Below are positions 17,145 to 25,955 of a DNA stretch of 64,000 bases, piece by piece. A model generated the notes under the pieces. The model was not told the origin of the DNA and made no database searches. It was given only the letters and a program-made list of their open reading frames with translations. Source of the stretch: Bog-159 sp963738375 (GTDB lineage Bacteria; Acidobacteriota; Terriglobia; Bryobacterales; Bryobacteraceae). Position numbers and translations under genes: made by a program. The DNA lies in the NCBI GenBank assembly GCA_963738375.1, contig CAVTWL010000010.1, positions 310,001 through 374,000 of the forward strand, read 5' to 3'. Within the stretch, counting starts at the first letter, position 1. Each line of letters starts with the position of its first letter.

Positions 17145-19961
17145 ATGGTCCGATGGTTAGCTCTCGTTTTTACCGCGGCACTTTTTCCCATGGCTGCCGC
17201 CGCCACGGACTGCCGCTTCACGCTCGCCGACCAATCGAACTACTCGGCCAACACCGGCTTCTACCTCGACCTCGAAAACACTCCCGCTTCCGCAACGTCT
17301 TACTGCCAGCTCGCCAACATGACCATCGCCGTGGGCGTCGCCGACGGTTCCCAGTGGCGCTTCATCGTTTCCAATCCCGCTTGGGTATTGAACCATAACT
17401 ACACCGCGCAGGCCGTGATCACGGCTTCGTCTTTCGAACTCTATCTGGATGGACAGCTCCTCGGTGAAGTCTCCAGCGGATTTTCGGGCCTTCCGAATCA
17501 GGATCTCCTGGTGAATTCGGTGCCTTCCTGGGCCTCGGGGCTGGGCAATTATCTAGTCACGCAAAGCTCGCTGGCGGCCCAGGCCGGCGGCGCGGCGGCA
17601 GTGTCGGCGGCATTCCTTGCCGATGACCGACCCGTTCCTCTGATGCTGCTCGCGCCCGGTGCCATTTCCCAGGAGCTGCCCTTTTCCTACGCATCCTCCG
17701 AAACCCTCACTATTACTGCCGGCTTCAGCCTTACGTCGGTTGCGGGCGATCCGCAGTCGTACGCGCCGTATGTCGACAAGTACGGCCAGAGCGTCTATTC
17801 CAACTTTGCGGGCAAGATCCAAACCGATGCGGACCTCGCCGCCGCGGCCGCCGCGGAACAAACCGCCCTCGCCGGTTGGGGCATTCCAACCGGCTACGAC
17901 GCATGGGGTGGCGTCTTGAATGCCGGTTGGCAGGCTGCAGTTACGGGCTTCTTCCATGTCATCCAGCGGAACGCCATCTGGTGGCTGATCTCGCCGGCCG
18001 GCAATCCGTGTTTCTACATTGGCCTGGACACCGGCCCGCTGGTCACCGGCAACAACACTCCCACCACCAGCCGCGAATGGGAGTTCGCCGCGTTCCCTCC
18101 TCAGACCGCGCCGTATAACTCCGCGTGGAGTTCCGGCGATTGGGGCAACACCGGCATTTCGAGCGTCTCCTTCGACACCTGGAACATGATCCGCAAATAC
18201 GGCAGCGACAACTGGCAGGCCACCGCCAACAAGCTGGCTGTGCAACGCATGCAGGCCTGGGGATTCACTGGCTTCGGCAAATGGTCGAGTGGCGGCGGGA
18301 ACCTGCCCAACCTGCCCGTCCTCGAACCCTACGGCGTCACTGTCCTCGTATCGCACGCCGACGTCTTCGACCCCAACATCCAGGCGCAATTCCAAGCCTC
18401 GCTGCAACAGCAAATCGGATCGAGCGTCAGCGATCCCGGCATTCTGGGCTGGTCCTTCGGCAACGAATACGATGAAATCGTCACGCCCGCGGAGATTTCG
18501 ACCATCCTCGCCATGGCCGGGACGGTGCCATGCAAACAGGCGCTGGTCAATCAGGCGCTGAACGCGATCTACGGCAATGACATCGCCGCCATGGCCGCTG
18601 CCTGGGGCGTCACCGCCACCGTCGTCGCCGATCTTTACAATGCGACTCCCACGCCGCCTGCGGCCGATATCGAAACGCTGCGCGAATTTTACGCGGACAA
18701 GTATTATGCCTTCATTTACCAAACCATTAAAGGCATCGATCCGAATCATCTGTTCTTCGGCTTTTGGATCGTGCCCGGCTGGTGGGTAAACTCCACGGAT
18801 TGGAAACTGCAGGCCGCGCACGTTGACGTCATCGGCTACGACTACTACTCGCCCACCTTCGAAGACAGCCAACTGCAAAGCCTGGCATCCTCGACAGCCA
18901 AGCCCATGTTCCTCGGCGAGTTTTCCTTCCCGCCCACCTACAGCCTGCTGCGTGGCTACGAAGCCTACCCCTTGGCCAGCGCCCCGGACGAAGCCACGGC
19001 GGGCGCGCAATATACCGCAAATATTCAGGCTGCCGCGCATAACCCCTGGCACGTTGGCGTCGCATGGTTCGAATATCGCGACGAGCCTGTCTCCGGCCGC
19101 GGCTTCCTGGGCGAAACCGACCTCGACTTGGTCGAAGGCGAAGACTACGCCTTCGGCATGGTTGATGTCGCCGACACCCCTAAGTACGACCTGGTCAATC
19201 CGGTCCGCCTCGCCAATCTCGCCAGCGCCCAACTCCGCCTCACCTTCGCCGCGCCCGCCCTGAACGCCGGCGGCACAGTCAGCAACGCCAGTTTCGCCAG
19301 CCGTCCTGTCGCGCCGGGCAGCATCGTCTCTATCTTCGGCACTGGCCTCTCGGACACCAATCAGTCGGCCGCCGCCATTCCGTTGCCTACCACCCTCGGA
19401 ACCACGGCGCTCACCCTCGGCGCTTTCCCACTCCCACTCATCGACGCATTCCCCCTTCAAGTGGACGCCCAGGTCCCCTGGGAACTGGCCGGCCAAACCC
19501 AGGCGCAGCTCTCCGTCGCCGCCAACAACTTGGCAGGCAACACCGTGGCCGTCCCGCTCGCCGAATTCTCCCCCGGCGTCTACACCGCCAACGGCAGCGG
19601 TTCCGGCCAGGGTGCCATTCTGATCAACGGCACTTCCACACTGGCCGCTCCCGGCAGCCCCGCCACACGAGGCGTGGATTACATCGATATCTTCGCCACC
19701 GGCCTAGGACCGGTCGGCAACCAGCCCGCCACGGGCGCACCGGCTCCGGTGAAGCCGCTCGCCCAAACCACCAACCCCGTCAGCGTCACCATCGGCGAAG
19801 TGGCGGCCAAAGTCCTCTTCGCCGGATTGGCGCCCGGATACGTGGGCCTCTATCAAGTGAACCTGCAAGTCCCCGCTACCGCTCCCACCGGCGATGCCGT
19901 CGCCGTGGCGCTCAGCGTCGGCGGCGTGGCGGCGAACCCGGTGACGATGGCGATTGACTGA
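17145..19961 (+). CDS. Secreted glycoside-hydrolase-like protein (clan GH-A type) with Solibacter-type C-terminal module
   Basis: Exported protein of 938 residues. A signal peptide (MVRWLALVFTAALFPMAAAA) is followed by a ~160-residue beta-rich domain, then a TIM-barrel-like region resembling beta-agarase/GH50- or GH42-type enzymes. Candidate catalytic residues are Glu441 in WSFGNEYDE (acid/base) and Glu592 in FLGEFSFPP (nucleophile). From about residue 707 to the end there is a module seen in Solibacter secreted proteins (TIGR03437-like: VAPGSIVSIFGTGL, YIDIFATGLGPV, VPATAPTGD). The ATG at 17145 starts the signal peptide. The longer upstream frame overlaps the divergent oxidoreductase. The polysaccharide target is unknown; the family assignment is tentative, while the barrel and C-terminal module are clear. 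Confidence 0.8.
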   Translation: MVRWLALVFTAALFPMAAAATDCRFTLADQSNYSANTGFYLDLENTPASATSYCQLANMTIAVGVADGSQWRFIVSNPAWVLNHNYTAQAVITASSFELYLDGQLLGEVSSGFSGLPNQDLLVNSVPSWASGLGNYLVTQSSLAAQAGGAAAVSAAFLADDRPVPLMLLAPGAISQELPFSYASSETLTITAGFSLTSVAGDPQSYAPYVDKYGQSVYSNFAGKIQTDADLAAAAAAEQTALAGWGIPTGYDAWGGVLNAGWQAAVTGFFHVIQRNAIWWLISPAGNPCFYIGLDTGPLVTGNNTPTTSREWEFAAFPPQTAPYNSAWSSGDWGNTGISSVSFDTWNMIRKYGSDNWQATANKLAVQRMQAWGFTGFGKWSSGGGNLPNLPVLEPYGVTVLVSHADVFDPNIQAQFQASLQQQIGSSVSDPGILGWSFGNEYDEIVTPAEISTILAMAGTVPCKQALVNQALNAIYGNDIAAMAAAWGVTATVVADLYNATPTPPAADIETLREFYADKYYAFIYQTIKGIDPNHLFFGFWIVPGWWVNSTDWKLQAAHVDVIGYDYYSPTFEDSQLQSLASSTAKPMFLGEFSFPPTYSLLRGYEAYPLASAPDEATAGAQYTANIQAAAHNPWHVGVAWFEYRDEPVSGRGFLGETDLDLVEGEDYAFGMVDVADTPKYDLVNPVRLANLASAQLRLTFAAPALNAGGTVSNASFASRPVAPGSIVSIFGTGLSDTNQSAAAIPLPTTLGTTALTLGAFPLPLIDAFPLQVDAQVPWELAGQTQAQLSVAANNLAGNTVAVPLAEFSPGVYTANGSGSGQGAILINGTSTLAAPGSPATRGVDYIDIFATGLGPVGNQPATGAPAPVKPLAQTTNPVSVTIGEVAAKVLFAGLAPGYVGLYQVNLQVPATAPTGDAVAVALSVGGVAANPVTMAID

Positions 19962-20011
19962 CACCGATTGTCGGCTAGTACCGGTCCCCGGCCAGCCGAA
20001 CATCCTGGGAC

Positions 20012-20017
20012 TATAAT
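20012..20017 (+). promoter_or_regulatory. -10 box of the VCBS/SLH gene, leaderless arrangement
   Basis: A perfect TATAAT ends 7 nt before the ATG at 20025. The GGGAG between them is too close to the ATG (1 nt) to serve as a ribosome binding site. Confidence 0.55.
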
Positions 20018-20024
20018 CGGGAGC

Positions 20025-23000
20025 ATGAATCGCGCCGCCTTACGCTCTATCCTGCCTGCCCTTGCCGCGCTAACCGGCATGAGCTTTCTGGCCGACAACG
20101 CTCTGGCGCAGTTCGCCCCCGCGCCCGGCAGCCCATTTGCCGCCGGCAATACTCCCGTGGCGATGGTCACGGCCGACTTCAACGGCGACGGTCTGGTCGA
20201 CCTCGCCGAAGCCAATCAGGATTCGAACAGCGTGGTAGTGCTGCTGGGCAATGCGGCCGGCGGATTCACGCCCGCGCCAGGAAGCCCCCTCGGGGTCGGC
20301 GTCTCTCCGGTCTCGCTTGCCGTTGGCGACTTCAATGGCGATGGCAAACTTGATCTGGCTGTGGTGGGTTTCCCGCCGCCCGGCACGTATCCCCCGGCGG
20401 ACGGGTTCGCTGCCTCCCTAACGATCTGGCTCGGCATGGGGAATGGGTCCTTCGTGCCATCGTCCGCGACTCCGGCGGAGGTTTTCGCGGCTTTCCTCCC
20501 GTACTTTTCGATCTCGCCCGGCGATTTCGACGGCGACGGCAAGTTAGACATCGCCGTTACCACCGATATTTGGACCGCCGTCCTGGTGGGCGACGGCGCC
20601 GGAGGCTTCACACCCGTGGTCTTGACCGACGCGCCGCAGTATCCCGCCGCTGTCGTTCAAGCCGGGAACTTCAACGGCCCAGGGCTCGCGGATTTCGCCT
20701 TGGTGACCGATTCCGGCGTCAGCGTTTGGTCCAGCAATGGCAATGGCGGCTACACCCAGGGGCCCAGTTTCCCACCCGGAGGCGGCGGCCCATTCTTCGC
20801 CGCCGCGGGGGATTTCAACGGCGATGGCTTCCTGGATCTCGTGGTCTACCCGCAATACGGTGCCAGTTTCTCAGTGCTGCTGGGCAACGGGCACGGCGGC
20901 TTTTCGAGCGCCATCACTGGCAGCACCGGCAGCCCGATTACCGCGCTCTCGGTGGCGGATTTCAACAGAGACGGCTACGCCGATATCGCCGTCGCCTTTA
21001 CCAACTCCAATACCGCGACCGTCTTGCTGGGAGGCCCAGGCCCAGGCAGCTCCCTCACGCCGATCTCCGGAGGTCCGTTCACTACCGGCAGTCAGCCTAT
21101 GGCGATCGTGGCCGGCGACTTCAATGGCGACCATAAACCCGATATCGTGACCGCGAACTTCGGCACCCACGATGTCACACTCCTACTCAACACGCTGCCA
21201 TCCTTGACCGCCAATCCCGCGGCGCTGCAATTATACGCCGGCTATGGACAGCCCGCGCCAGCCGCCATTGATGTGGCGGTCACCTCGCAGCCGGGGCCGG
21301 CCGCTACGTTCTCCGTTACTTCCAACCAACCCTGGCTCGCCGTCACGCCCTCTACCGGCGCCGCCGGCGCAACATCCAGCATCGCCGTAAGCGCCAATCC
21401 TGCCGGTCTCGCCGCTGGAAGCTATACCGGCACATTGACCTTGACCGCTCCCGGCTACTTCGGTTCCCAATCGTCCGTGGCCCTGAGCCTGCCCGCTATC
21501 TCGGGCGCGCTGGTGCTTGCTCCCGGCAGCCCCTTCGCCACATCCCCGAACAGCTACACCGCGGTCGCATCCGGCGATTTCAATAACGACGGCAACCCGG
21601 ACATCGTCTCCCTTTGGCAAGGCACGGCCAATGCGATCGTGCTGCTGGGCGATGGCAAAGGCGGTTTTACCCTTGACACCAAGGGTCCGTTTCCCGCCGG
21701 GACTGCACCGTATGCGGTATCTGTGGGCGATTTCAACCAGGATGGCAACCTCGATATCGCCGTAGCGAATTACACGGTGCCTGGAACTGTGACGGTGCTG
21801 TTGGGCGATGGACATGGTGGGTTTACGGTATCTCCCGGTAGTCCATTCGAGGTGGGCGACTACCCGCTATCCATTGCCGCCGCCGACTTCAATCGCGACG
21901 GCAAACTGGATCTCCTCGTCGGTACCGGCGAGCCCTCCAGCGGCTCGTTGTCGCTGCTCCTGGGAAATGGCGCCGGCTCCTTCAGCCTGGCGCCCAACGG
22001 CCCCTTCCCGGGCGGCGCCGGACCCGTATCCTTGGCTGTCGCCGACTTCAACGGCGACGGCAACCCGGATGTCGCGACCGCCGATGACCAGGGCGCCGTC
22101 ACCGTCTTGCTCGGGAACGGCGCCGGCGGATTTACCGCGGCTCCTGGTAGCCCGTTCGCAAGCAATGCCACATCCCTGGCCGCCGCCGACCTGAACGCCG
22201 ATGGCAAGGTCGACCTGGTGGTGGCCACGGCGACTTACGGCCCGCCCTCCTCCGCCGCAATCCTTCTATTCCTGGGCGATGGCGCCGGCGGATTCACGCC
22301 GGGCGCAACCATCCCCATGCCGCCAGGCAGCCTCACGTCTAACTTGTCCGTGATCGCGTTGGCGGACTTTAACGGAGATGGCCAGCCCGACATCGCCGCT
22401 CTCATCACGCCGCCGGGCTACCAACCTTACCTTTGGCTGTTTCTCGGCTCTCAAAACGGCAGTGTTTGGCAAGCCACCGGTACGGGATTTGCAGGCAACG
22501 GCAACGGCGCGGTGGCCGACTTCAACCACGACGGCCGGCCCGACCTCGCCTTCGCCGGCAACTCTGGTGTCGATGTCGCGCTTGGCTCCCTGGCCCCTAC
22601 CTCCGTGATCTTCTTCCCTAATGCGAACCCCGTGCAGCCCGGACAGTCCGTCCAACTCACCGCGGATCTGACCGTCGGCGGTTACGCATATCCGGGCGGA
22701 ACGGTGTCGTTCCTGGACGGCGCCACCTTGCTGGCTACGGTGGGCCCAGGCGGGTATGTGGACATGTACACGGCGACTCTCTCGCCGGGTGTTCACAATC
22801 TTTCGGCAGCCTACAACGGAGACGCTTTCACCTTGCCGTCGACCAGCATCCCGGACCAAGTGGTTGTCTGCGACTTTACCTTCAACCCGGCGGCCATCTA
22901 TCTCGACGACACCGCGCAAGCTTCCACGCTCAGCGTCACGGCTAATTCGCCCGGCTGCAATTGGGCTCCGTCCGCCGCCGGCTTCGTCACCATCGCCTAT

Positions 23001-23960
23001 GGAGGCGCTACGGGCAACGGCGCCGTCGGCTTCACCGTCTCCGCCAATGCCATCGGCGCGGACCGGACCGGCATGATCGCCGTCGGCGTCCAAACCGTCT
23101 CCCTGACCCAGCGCGGCAGCGCCGAGGTATTTACCGATGTCACGCCTTCCAGCTACTATTTCGACTTCGTCAACCTGATGGACGCCGATGGCATCACGGG
23201 CGGGTGCCAGACGAGCCCCCCCGAATACTGTCCCAACGACACCGTCACGCGCGGCGAAATGGCCGTTTTCCTGGTCACCACGGTGATGGGCGGCAATACC
23301 TTCACCTACACAACCACGCCCTATTTCACCGATGTACCCAGCACCAATCCGTTCTTTAAGTTCATCCAGAAGTTGAAGGATCTGGGCATTACCAACGGCT
23401 GCTCGGCTACCACCTTCTGCCCGAATTCTCCAGTCACGCGCGACGAGACGGCGGCTTTCGTGATTCGGGCCCGCTACGAGACCACGCCGTATACCTATCC
23501 GTCCGCGCCCTACTTCACCGATGTCCCGCCGACAGATCCGTTTTTCCCGTTTGTCCAGAAAATGGCTCAGGACGGGATCACGGGCGGCTGCGCGCCCGGC
23601 CTTTACTGCCCCGGGGATACGCTGACGCGCGGGCAGATGTCGGTATTCGTCGTTACCGGGCTGCTGAACCAGCTTCAGCCGCCTGGGACAGCCTATATCG
23701 CCGGCGCATCGCCGAATTCCGCCGCCGCCGGCCAAAGCGTTACCGTCACTCTCACCGGTGTCAATACGAACTTCGCGCAAGGCGCAACACAAGTGACCGC
23801 TGCCCCCGGCATTACCGTGTCGAATGTGACCGTCACCAGCCCCACGGCGCTTACCGTGCAGTTGTCCGTCGCACCCGGCGCTGTGGCCGGCCCCACGTCG
23901 ATCGTGGTGACCACTGGCAATCAGGAAGCCGACCTGCCCAACGGTCTCACTATACAGTAG
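20025..23960 (+). CDS. Large secreted VCBS/FG-GAP repeat protein with Ig-like and SLH-like domains
   Basis: Surface or secreted protein of 1311 residues with a signal peptide ending at DNALAQ. Two blocks of FG-GAP/VCBS repeats (roughly residues 30-390 and 500-860) carry the recurring DFNGDGxxDLA calcium-binding motif and should fold into beta-propellers. Between them lies a BACON-like segment (FSVTSNQPWLAVTPSTG). An Ig-like Big_3-type domain follows near 880-950 (GGTVSFLDGATLLATV). Three SLH-like domains span about 1034-1215 and share GITGGC or GITNGC, a CP pair and VTRxEMA, a cysteine-containing variant. The C-terminus is IPT-like. The start ATG at 20025 begins the signal peptide. Likely role is adhesion or cell-surface anchoring of a calcium-stabilized scaffold; ligand unknown. 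Confidence 0.88.
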   Translation: MNRAALRSILPALAALTGMSFLADNALAQFAPAPGSPFAAGNTPVAMVTADFNGDGLVDLAEANQDSNSVVVLLGNAAGGFTPAPGSPLGVGVSPVSLAVGDFNGDGKLDLAVVGFPPPGTYPPADGFAASLTIWLGMGNGSFVPSSATPAEVFAAFLPYFSISPGDFDGDGKLDIAVTTDIWTAVLVGDGAGGFTPVVLTDAPQYPAAVVQAGNFNGPGLADFALVTDSGVSVWSSNGNGGYTQGPSFPPGGGGPFFAAAGDFNGDGFLDLVVYPQYGASFSVLLGNGHGGFSSAITGSTGSPITALSVADFNRDGYADIAVAFTNSNTATVLLGGPGPGSSLTPISGGPFTTGSQPMAIVAGDFNGDHKPDIVTANFGTHDVTLLLNTLPSLTANPAALQLYAGYGQPAPAAIDVAVTSQPGPAATFSVTSNQPWLAVTPSTGAAGATSSIAVSANPAGLAAGSYTGTLTLTAPGYFGSQSSVALSLPAISGALVLAPGSPFATSPNSYTAVASGDFNNDGNPDIVSLWQGTANAIVLLGDGKGGFTLDTKGPFPAGTAPYAVSVGDFNQDGNLDIAVANYTVPGTVTVLLGDGHGGFTVSPGSPFEVGDYPLSIAAADFNRDGKLDLLVGTGEPSSGSLSLLLGNGAGSFSLAPNGPFPGGAGPVSLAVADFNGDGNPDVATADDQGAVTVLLGNGAGGFTAAPGSPFASNATSLAAADLNADGKVDLVVATATYGPPSSAAILLFLGDGAGGFTPGATIPMPPGSLTSNLSVIALADFNGDGQPDIAALITPPGYQPYLWLFLGSQNGSVWQATGTGFAGNGNGAVADFNHDGRPDLAFAGNSGVDVALGSLAPTSVIFFPNANPVQPGQSVQLTADLTVGGYAYPGGTVSFLDGATLLATVGPGGYVDMYTATLSPGVHNLSAAYNGDAFTLPSTSIPDQVVVCDFTFNPAAIYLDDTAQASTLSVTANSPGCNWAPSAAGFVTIAYGGATGNGAVGFTVSANAIGADRTGMIAVGVQTVSLTQRGSAEVFTDVTPSSYYFDFVNLMDADGITGGCQTSPPEYCPNDTVTRGEMAVFLVTTVMGGNTFTYTTTPYFTDVPSTNPFFKFIQKLKDLGITNGCSATTFCPNSPVTRDETAAFVIRARYETTPYTYPSAPYFTDVPPTDPFFPFVQKMAQDGITGGCAPGLYCPGDTLTRGQMSVFVVTGLLNQLQPPGTAYIAGASPNSAAAGQSVTVTLTGVNTNFAQGATQVTAAPGITVSNVTVTSPTALTVQLSVAPGAVAGPTSIVVTTGNQEADLPNGLTIQ

Positions 23961-24290
23961 CGGCCGCGAAAGGCGGTGGAGTACGGGAATTTTTCGTCTC
24001 CCGATGACACGCCACCGCAATATTTCTATTCCACTGTTGTCAATCGTTTAGGCCAGAGCGCCCAGCTTCCGATGCGGCCGGGACCGCTATCGTGGAAACG
24101 TAAGAGGAAGTTCGGTCCGCTCATTCTCCGCTCGGAAATTCACCTCGTCCTTTCCCCGGCATTTCTTCGTTCCTTCAATCTGCCCGATACGCCGCGCTTC
24201 CTCTTACGCTGCCCGCCACACGAATCCCAAGACTGTTGAGATTTTCAACAACAATACGGCCCATAAAATAATTTTGCTTTTCTTTTCCAA
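23961..24290. other. Intergenic region upstream of the small RNA genes
   Basis: About 330 bp without a credible gene. The only structure noticed is a short hairpin, TGTTGA with TCAACA around a 5-nt loop, near 24234-24250. It is too weak and lacks the T-run for a terminator. The AT-rich stretch 24260-24290 leads into the first small RNA promoter. Confidence 0.5.
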
Positions 24291-24295
24291 AATAC

Positions 24296-24324
24296 TGGAC
24301 AAACAGATCCGAAAGAGTTACATT
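24296..24324 (+). promoter_or_regulatory. Promoter of small RNA copy 1
   Basis: TGGACA (24296-24301), 17-bp spacer, TACATT (24319-24324). Predicted start near 24331. The spacer keeps the GACAAACAG core also found in copy 2, which may be a regulator site. Confidence 0.7.
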
Positions 24325-24330
24325 GAAGCC

Positions 24331-24420
24331 ATACAGACAGCATCCCTGGCGGCGAGTCCCCTCCCGCCGCCAACCCTCTGAGTGCAAAGGCCCCGGATAC
24401 CCAGCCGGGGCCTTTTCTTT
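24331..24420 (+). ncRNA. Candidate small RNA, copy 1
   Basis: Predicted transcript of about 85-90 nt. A perfect 7-bp stem, GGCGGCG (24348-24354) with CGCCGCC (24365-24371), presents a 10-nt loop AGTCCCCTCC. The loop is pyrimidine-rich and complementary to Shine-Dalgarno sequences (GGAGGGG). A single-stranded linker with a second CCCTC follows, then an intrinsic terminator. The unit has a consensus-like promoter, no open reading frame of note, and a near-identical second copy. CCUCC-loop sRNAs of other bacteria (CuckooRNA/alpha-r14 types) act on translation of mRNAs, so a similar role is plausible. It might correspond to a described acidobacterial RNA motif such as Acidobacteria-1, which I cannot check from memory. 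Confidence 0.75.
24389..24420 (+). terminator. Intrinsic terminator of small RNA copy 1
   Basis: GGCCCCGG (24389-24396) and CCGGGGCC (24405-24412) form a perfect 8-bp stem around ATACCCAG, followed by TTTTCTTT. The flanking AAA can extend the stem. Confidence 0.85.
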
Positions 24421-24470
24421 CCACGCCGGAACCGCCCAGAAATAAATTGCGAAAAATCTTTACGTAATAC

Positions 24471-24499
24471 TAGACAAACAGGTCTGAAACGGATATACT
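24471..24499 (+). promoter_or_regulatory. Promoter of small RNA copy 2
   Basis: TAGACA (24471-24476), 17-bp spacer, TATACT (24494-24499). Predicted start near 24507. The -10 is closer to consensus than in copy 1. Confidence 0.7.
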
Positions 24500-24506
24500 A
24501 GAATCA

Positions 24507-24593
24507 ATACAGACAGCATCCCTGGCGGCGAGTCCCCTCCCGCCGCCAACCCTCTGAGTGCAAAGGCCCCGGATACCCAGCTGGGGCCTTCAA
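24507..24593 (+). ncRNA. Candidate small RNA, copy 2
   Basis: Same 84-nt RNA as copy 1 with one base change, which falls in the terminator stem and turns a G-C pair into G-U. The loop stem GGCGGCG (24524-24530) with CGCCGCC (24541-24547) and its CCCCTCC loop are unchanged. The stop codon of the convergent alpha-galactosidase gene lies only a few bases beyond. Confidence 0.75.
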
Positions 24594-24595
24594 CT
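24565..24595 (+). terminator. Intrinsic terminator of small RNA copy 2
   Basis: GGCCCCGG (24565-24572) with CTGGGGCC (24581-24588), one wobble pair, then an interrupted T-run TTCAACTTT. Probably weaker than copy 1. In the minus direction it may also stop the GH27 transcript. Confidence 0.65.
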
Positions 24596-24597
24596 TT

Positions 24598-25923
24598 CTA
24601 GGGCTTCACGCCCGCCACCTGATACAACCCCGACGCATGCGGCGCCACCCGGAACGTATACTCGCCCGCCGCCCGCCCGATGTCCCGCCGCTCCCACAAA
24701 TCCCGTACCGTACACTCCGCCGGCAATCGCAGCGCGGCCCAATCCACCCGAATGTCGATCGGCGCCCCGTCGCCCACGTTGAAGACCGCCACGTACTTCG
24801 CGTCCGCGCCCGCGCCATCGGCCGTCCACACCACGCTGTCGCCGCCCTCCGCGAACGCCCCGCCGTTCGACCCGTGCTGATCCACCGCCAGCACTTCGTC
24901 GTTGCTGATCAAAGACAGGGTGAACTCGTCGTTGCTCGGCAAATCCCCGCCGAAAATCAACGGCGACTGTGCGATCGAATCCAGGCTCATCAGCGTGCGC
25001 TGCTCGTCACGCGTAAACCTGGTCGCACGGCTCTCGCCTCGTTCGGCGCGAATGCCGATCCGGCCCAGCGGCAGCATATCCGCATCCGGCCACGCCCCCG
25101 GCCGCCCCATCCCGCTCCAAATCGACATCAGGATGAAGTTCAGCCGCAGCGCCTTCCAGTTGTCCCAAAAATCGTCGGAGACGCGCCACATGTTCGCGTT
25201 GTGCTGCAGGAACGCCACGTCTTTGATCATGGCCGGCCCCGGCGACAGGCTCAATACGATGGGACGTCCCGTCTTCGCGATCGCCCGATGAATCGCCGCG
25301 ATCTCTTCGCGGTGCGCCGGCCGCGCGATGTCGTCCGCTTTGATATAGTCGACGCCCCAGTCGGCGTACATCTTCACGATCGAGTCGTAATAGTCCTGCG
25401 CCCCGGCGCGCTTCAAATCGACGCCGTACATGTCGCTGTTCCACGGGCACAATGACGCCGTATCGGCAATCTCCGCCGCCCGCGCATGGCTGCCGGACAC
25501 CGGCAGATTCGCCTTCACCGCCTGCCGCGGAATGCCGCGCATGATGTGGATGCCGAAGCGCAGGCCGAGGCCGTGAACGTAATCGGCCAGCGGCCGGAAG
25601 CCGCGCCCGTTAGCGGAAGACGGAAACCGGTTCATCGCCGGAATCAGCCGGCCGTTCCCATCCATCGCCAGTTCCGCATCCGCGCGATAACCGTGCGCCT
25701 GTGGATGCATCTCCGACCACTGAATGTCCACTACCACGTACTGCCAGCCATGCTGCTTCAGGTGTTGGGCCATGTAGCCGGCATTGGCCTTCACCTCCGC
25801 TTCCGTCACGGTGGTGCCGTAGCAATCCCAACTATTCCAACCCATCGGAGGAGTGGCCGCCACCGGGCTGGCAGCCCAGGCGGACGGCAGGAAGAACGCA
25901 ACGAGCAGAGCGGTACGCTTCAT
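24598..25923 (-). CDS. Alpha-galactosidase, glycoside hydrolase family 27
   Basis: Secreted melibiase-type enzyme of 441 residues that removes terminal alpha-galactose (or alpha-N-acetylgalactosamine) from oligosaccharides. A signal peptide (MKRTALLVAFFLPSAWA) precedes the family N-terminus TPPMGWNSWDCYG. The nucleophile is Asp197 in YIKADD, and the acid/base Asp lies in WRVSDDFWDNW (about residues 250-251). WPDADMLPLG is a further GH27 signature, and the C-terminal ~100 residues form the usual beta-sandwich. It is convergent with the second small RNA unit and codirectional with the exporter genes upstream. Together with rhamnulokinase and the other hydrolase it indicates use of plant-type polysaccharide. 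Confidence 0.93.
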   Translation of the reverse strand: MKRTALLVAFFLPSAWAASPVAATPPMGWNSWDCYGTTVTEAEVKANAGYMAQHLKQHGWQYVVVDIQWSEMHPQAHGYRADAELAMDGNGRLIPAMNRFPSSANGRGFRPLADYVHGLGLRFGIHIMRGIPRQAVKANLPVSGSHARAAEIADTASLCPWNSDMYGVDLKRAGAQDYYDSIVKMYADWGVDYIKADDIARPAHREEIAAIHRAIAKTGRPIVLSLSPGPAMIKDVAFLQHNANMWRVSDDFWDNWKALRLNFILMSIWSGMGRPGAWPDADMLPLGRIGIRAERGESRATRFTRDEQRTLMSLDSIAQSPLIFGGDLPSNDEFTLSLISNDEVLAVDQHGSNGGAFAEGGDSVVWTADGAGADAKYVAVFNVGDGAPIDIRVDWAALRLPAECTVRDLWERRDIGRAAGEYTFRVAPHASGLYQVAGVKP

Positions 25924-25955
25924 AACCGCCCCAGCGTAGCATCACGACTGCCGGC

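Larger units (their letters stand above)
24291..24590 (+). repeat. Tandem duplication of a promoter-sRNA-terminator unit
   Basis: Two copies 176 bp apart. The RNA segment (24331-24414 and 24507-24590) is 84 nt with a single difference (C at 24406, T at 24582). The first 24 nt of the promoter block, starting AATACT, differ at three transitions only. The ~45 bp between the units is unrelated, so conservation is confined to the transcription unit. Confidence 0.85.

Noticed and set aside
17553..19496. 647-codon open frame antisense to the glycoside hydrolase-like gene
   Set aside because: Mirror of a GC-rich gene with clear signal peptide and domains; the antisense product has no family features.
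22266..24020. 584-codon frame antisense to the VCBS/SLH gene
   Set aside because: Arises from the repeated DFNGDG codons read backwards; no start signals.
24234..24250. Hairpin after the VCBS/SLH gene as terminator
   Set aside because: Six-base AT-rich stem, no T-run, nearly 280 bp from the stop codon.
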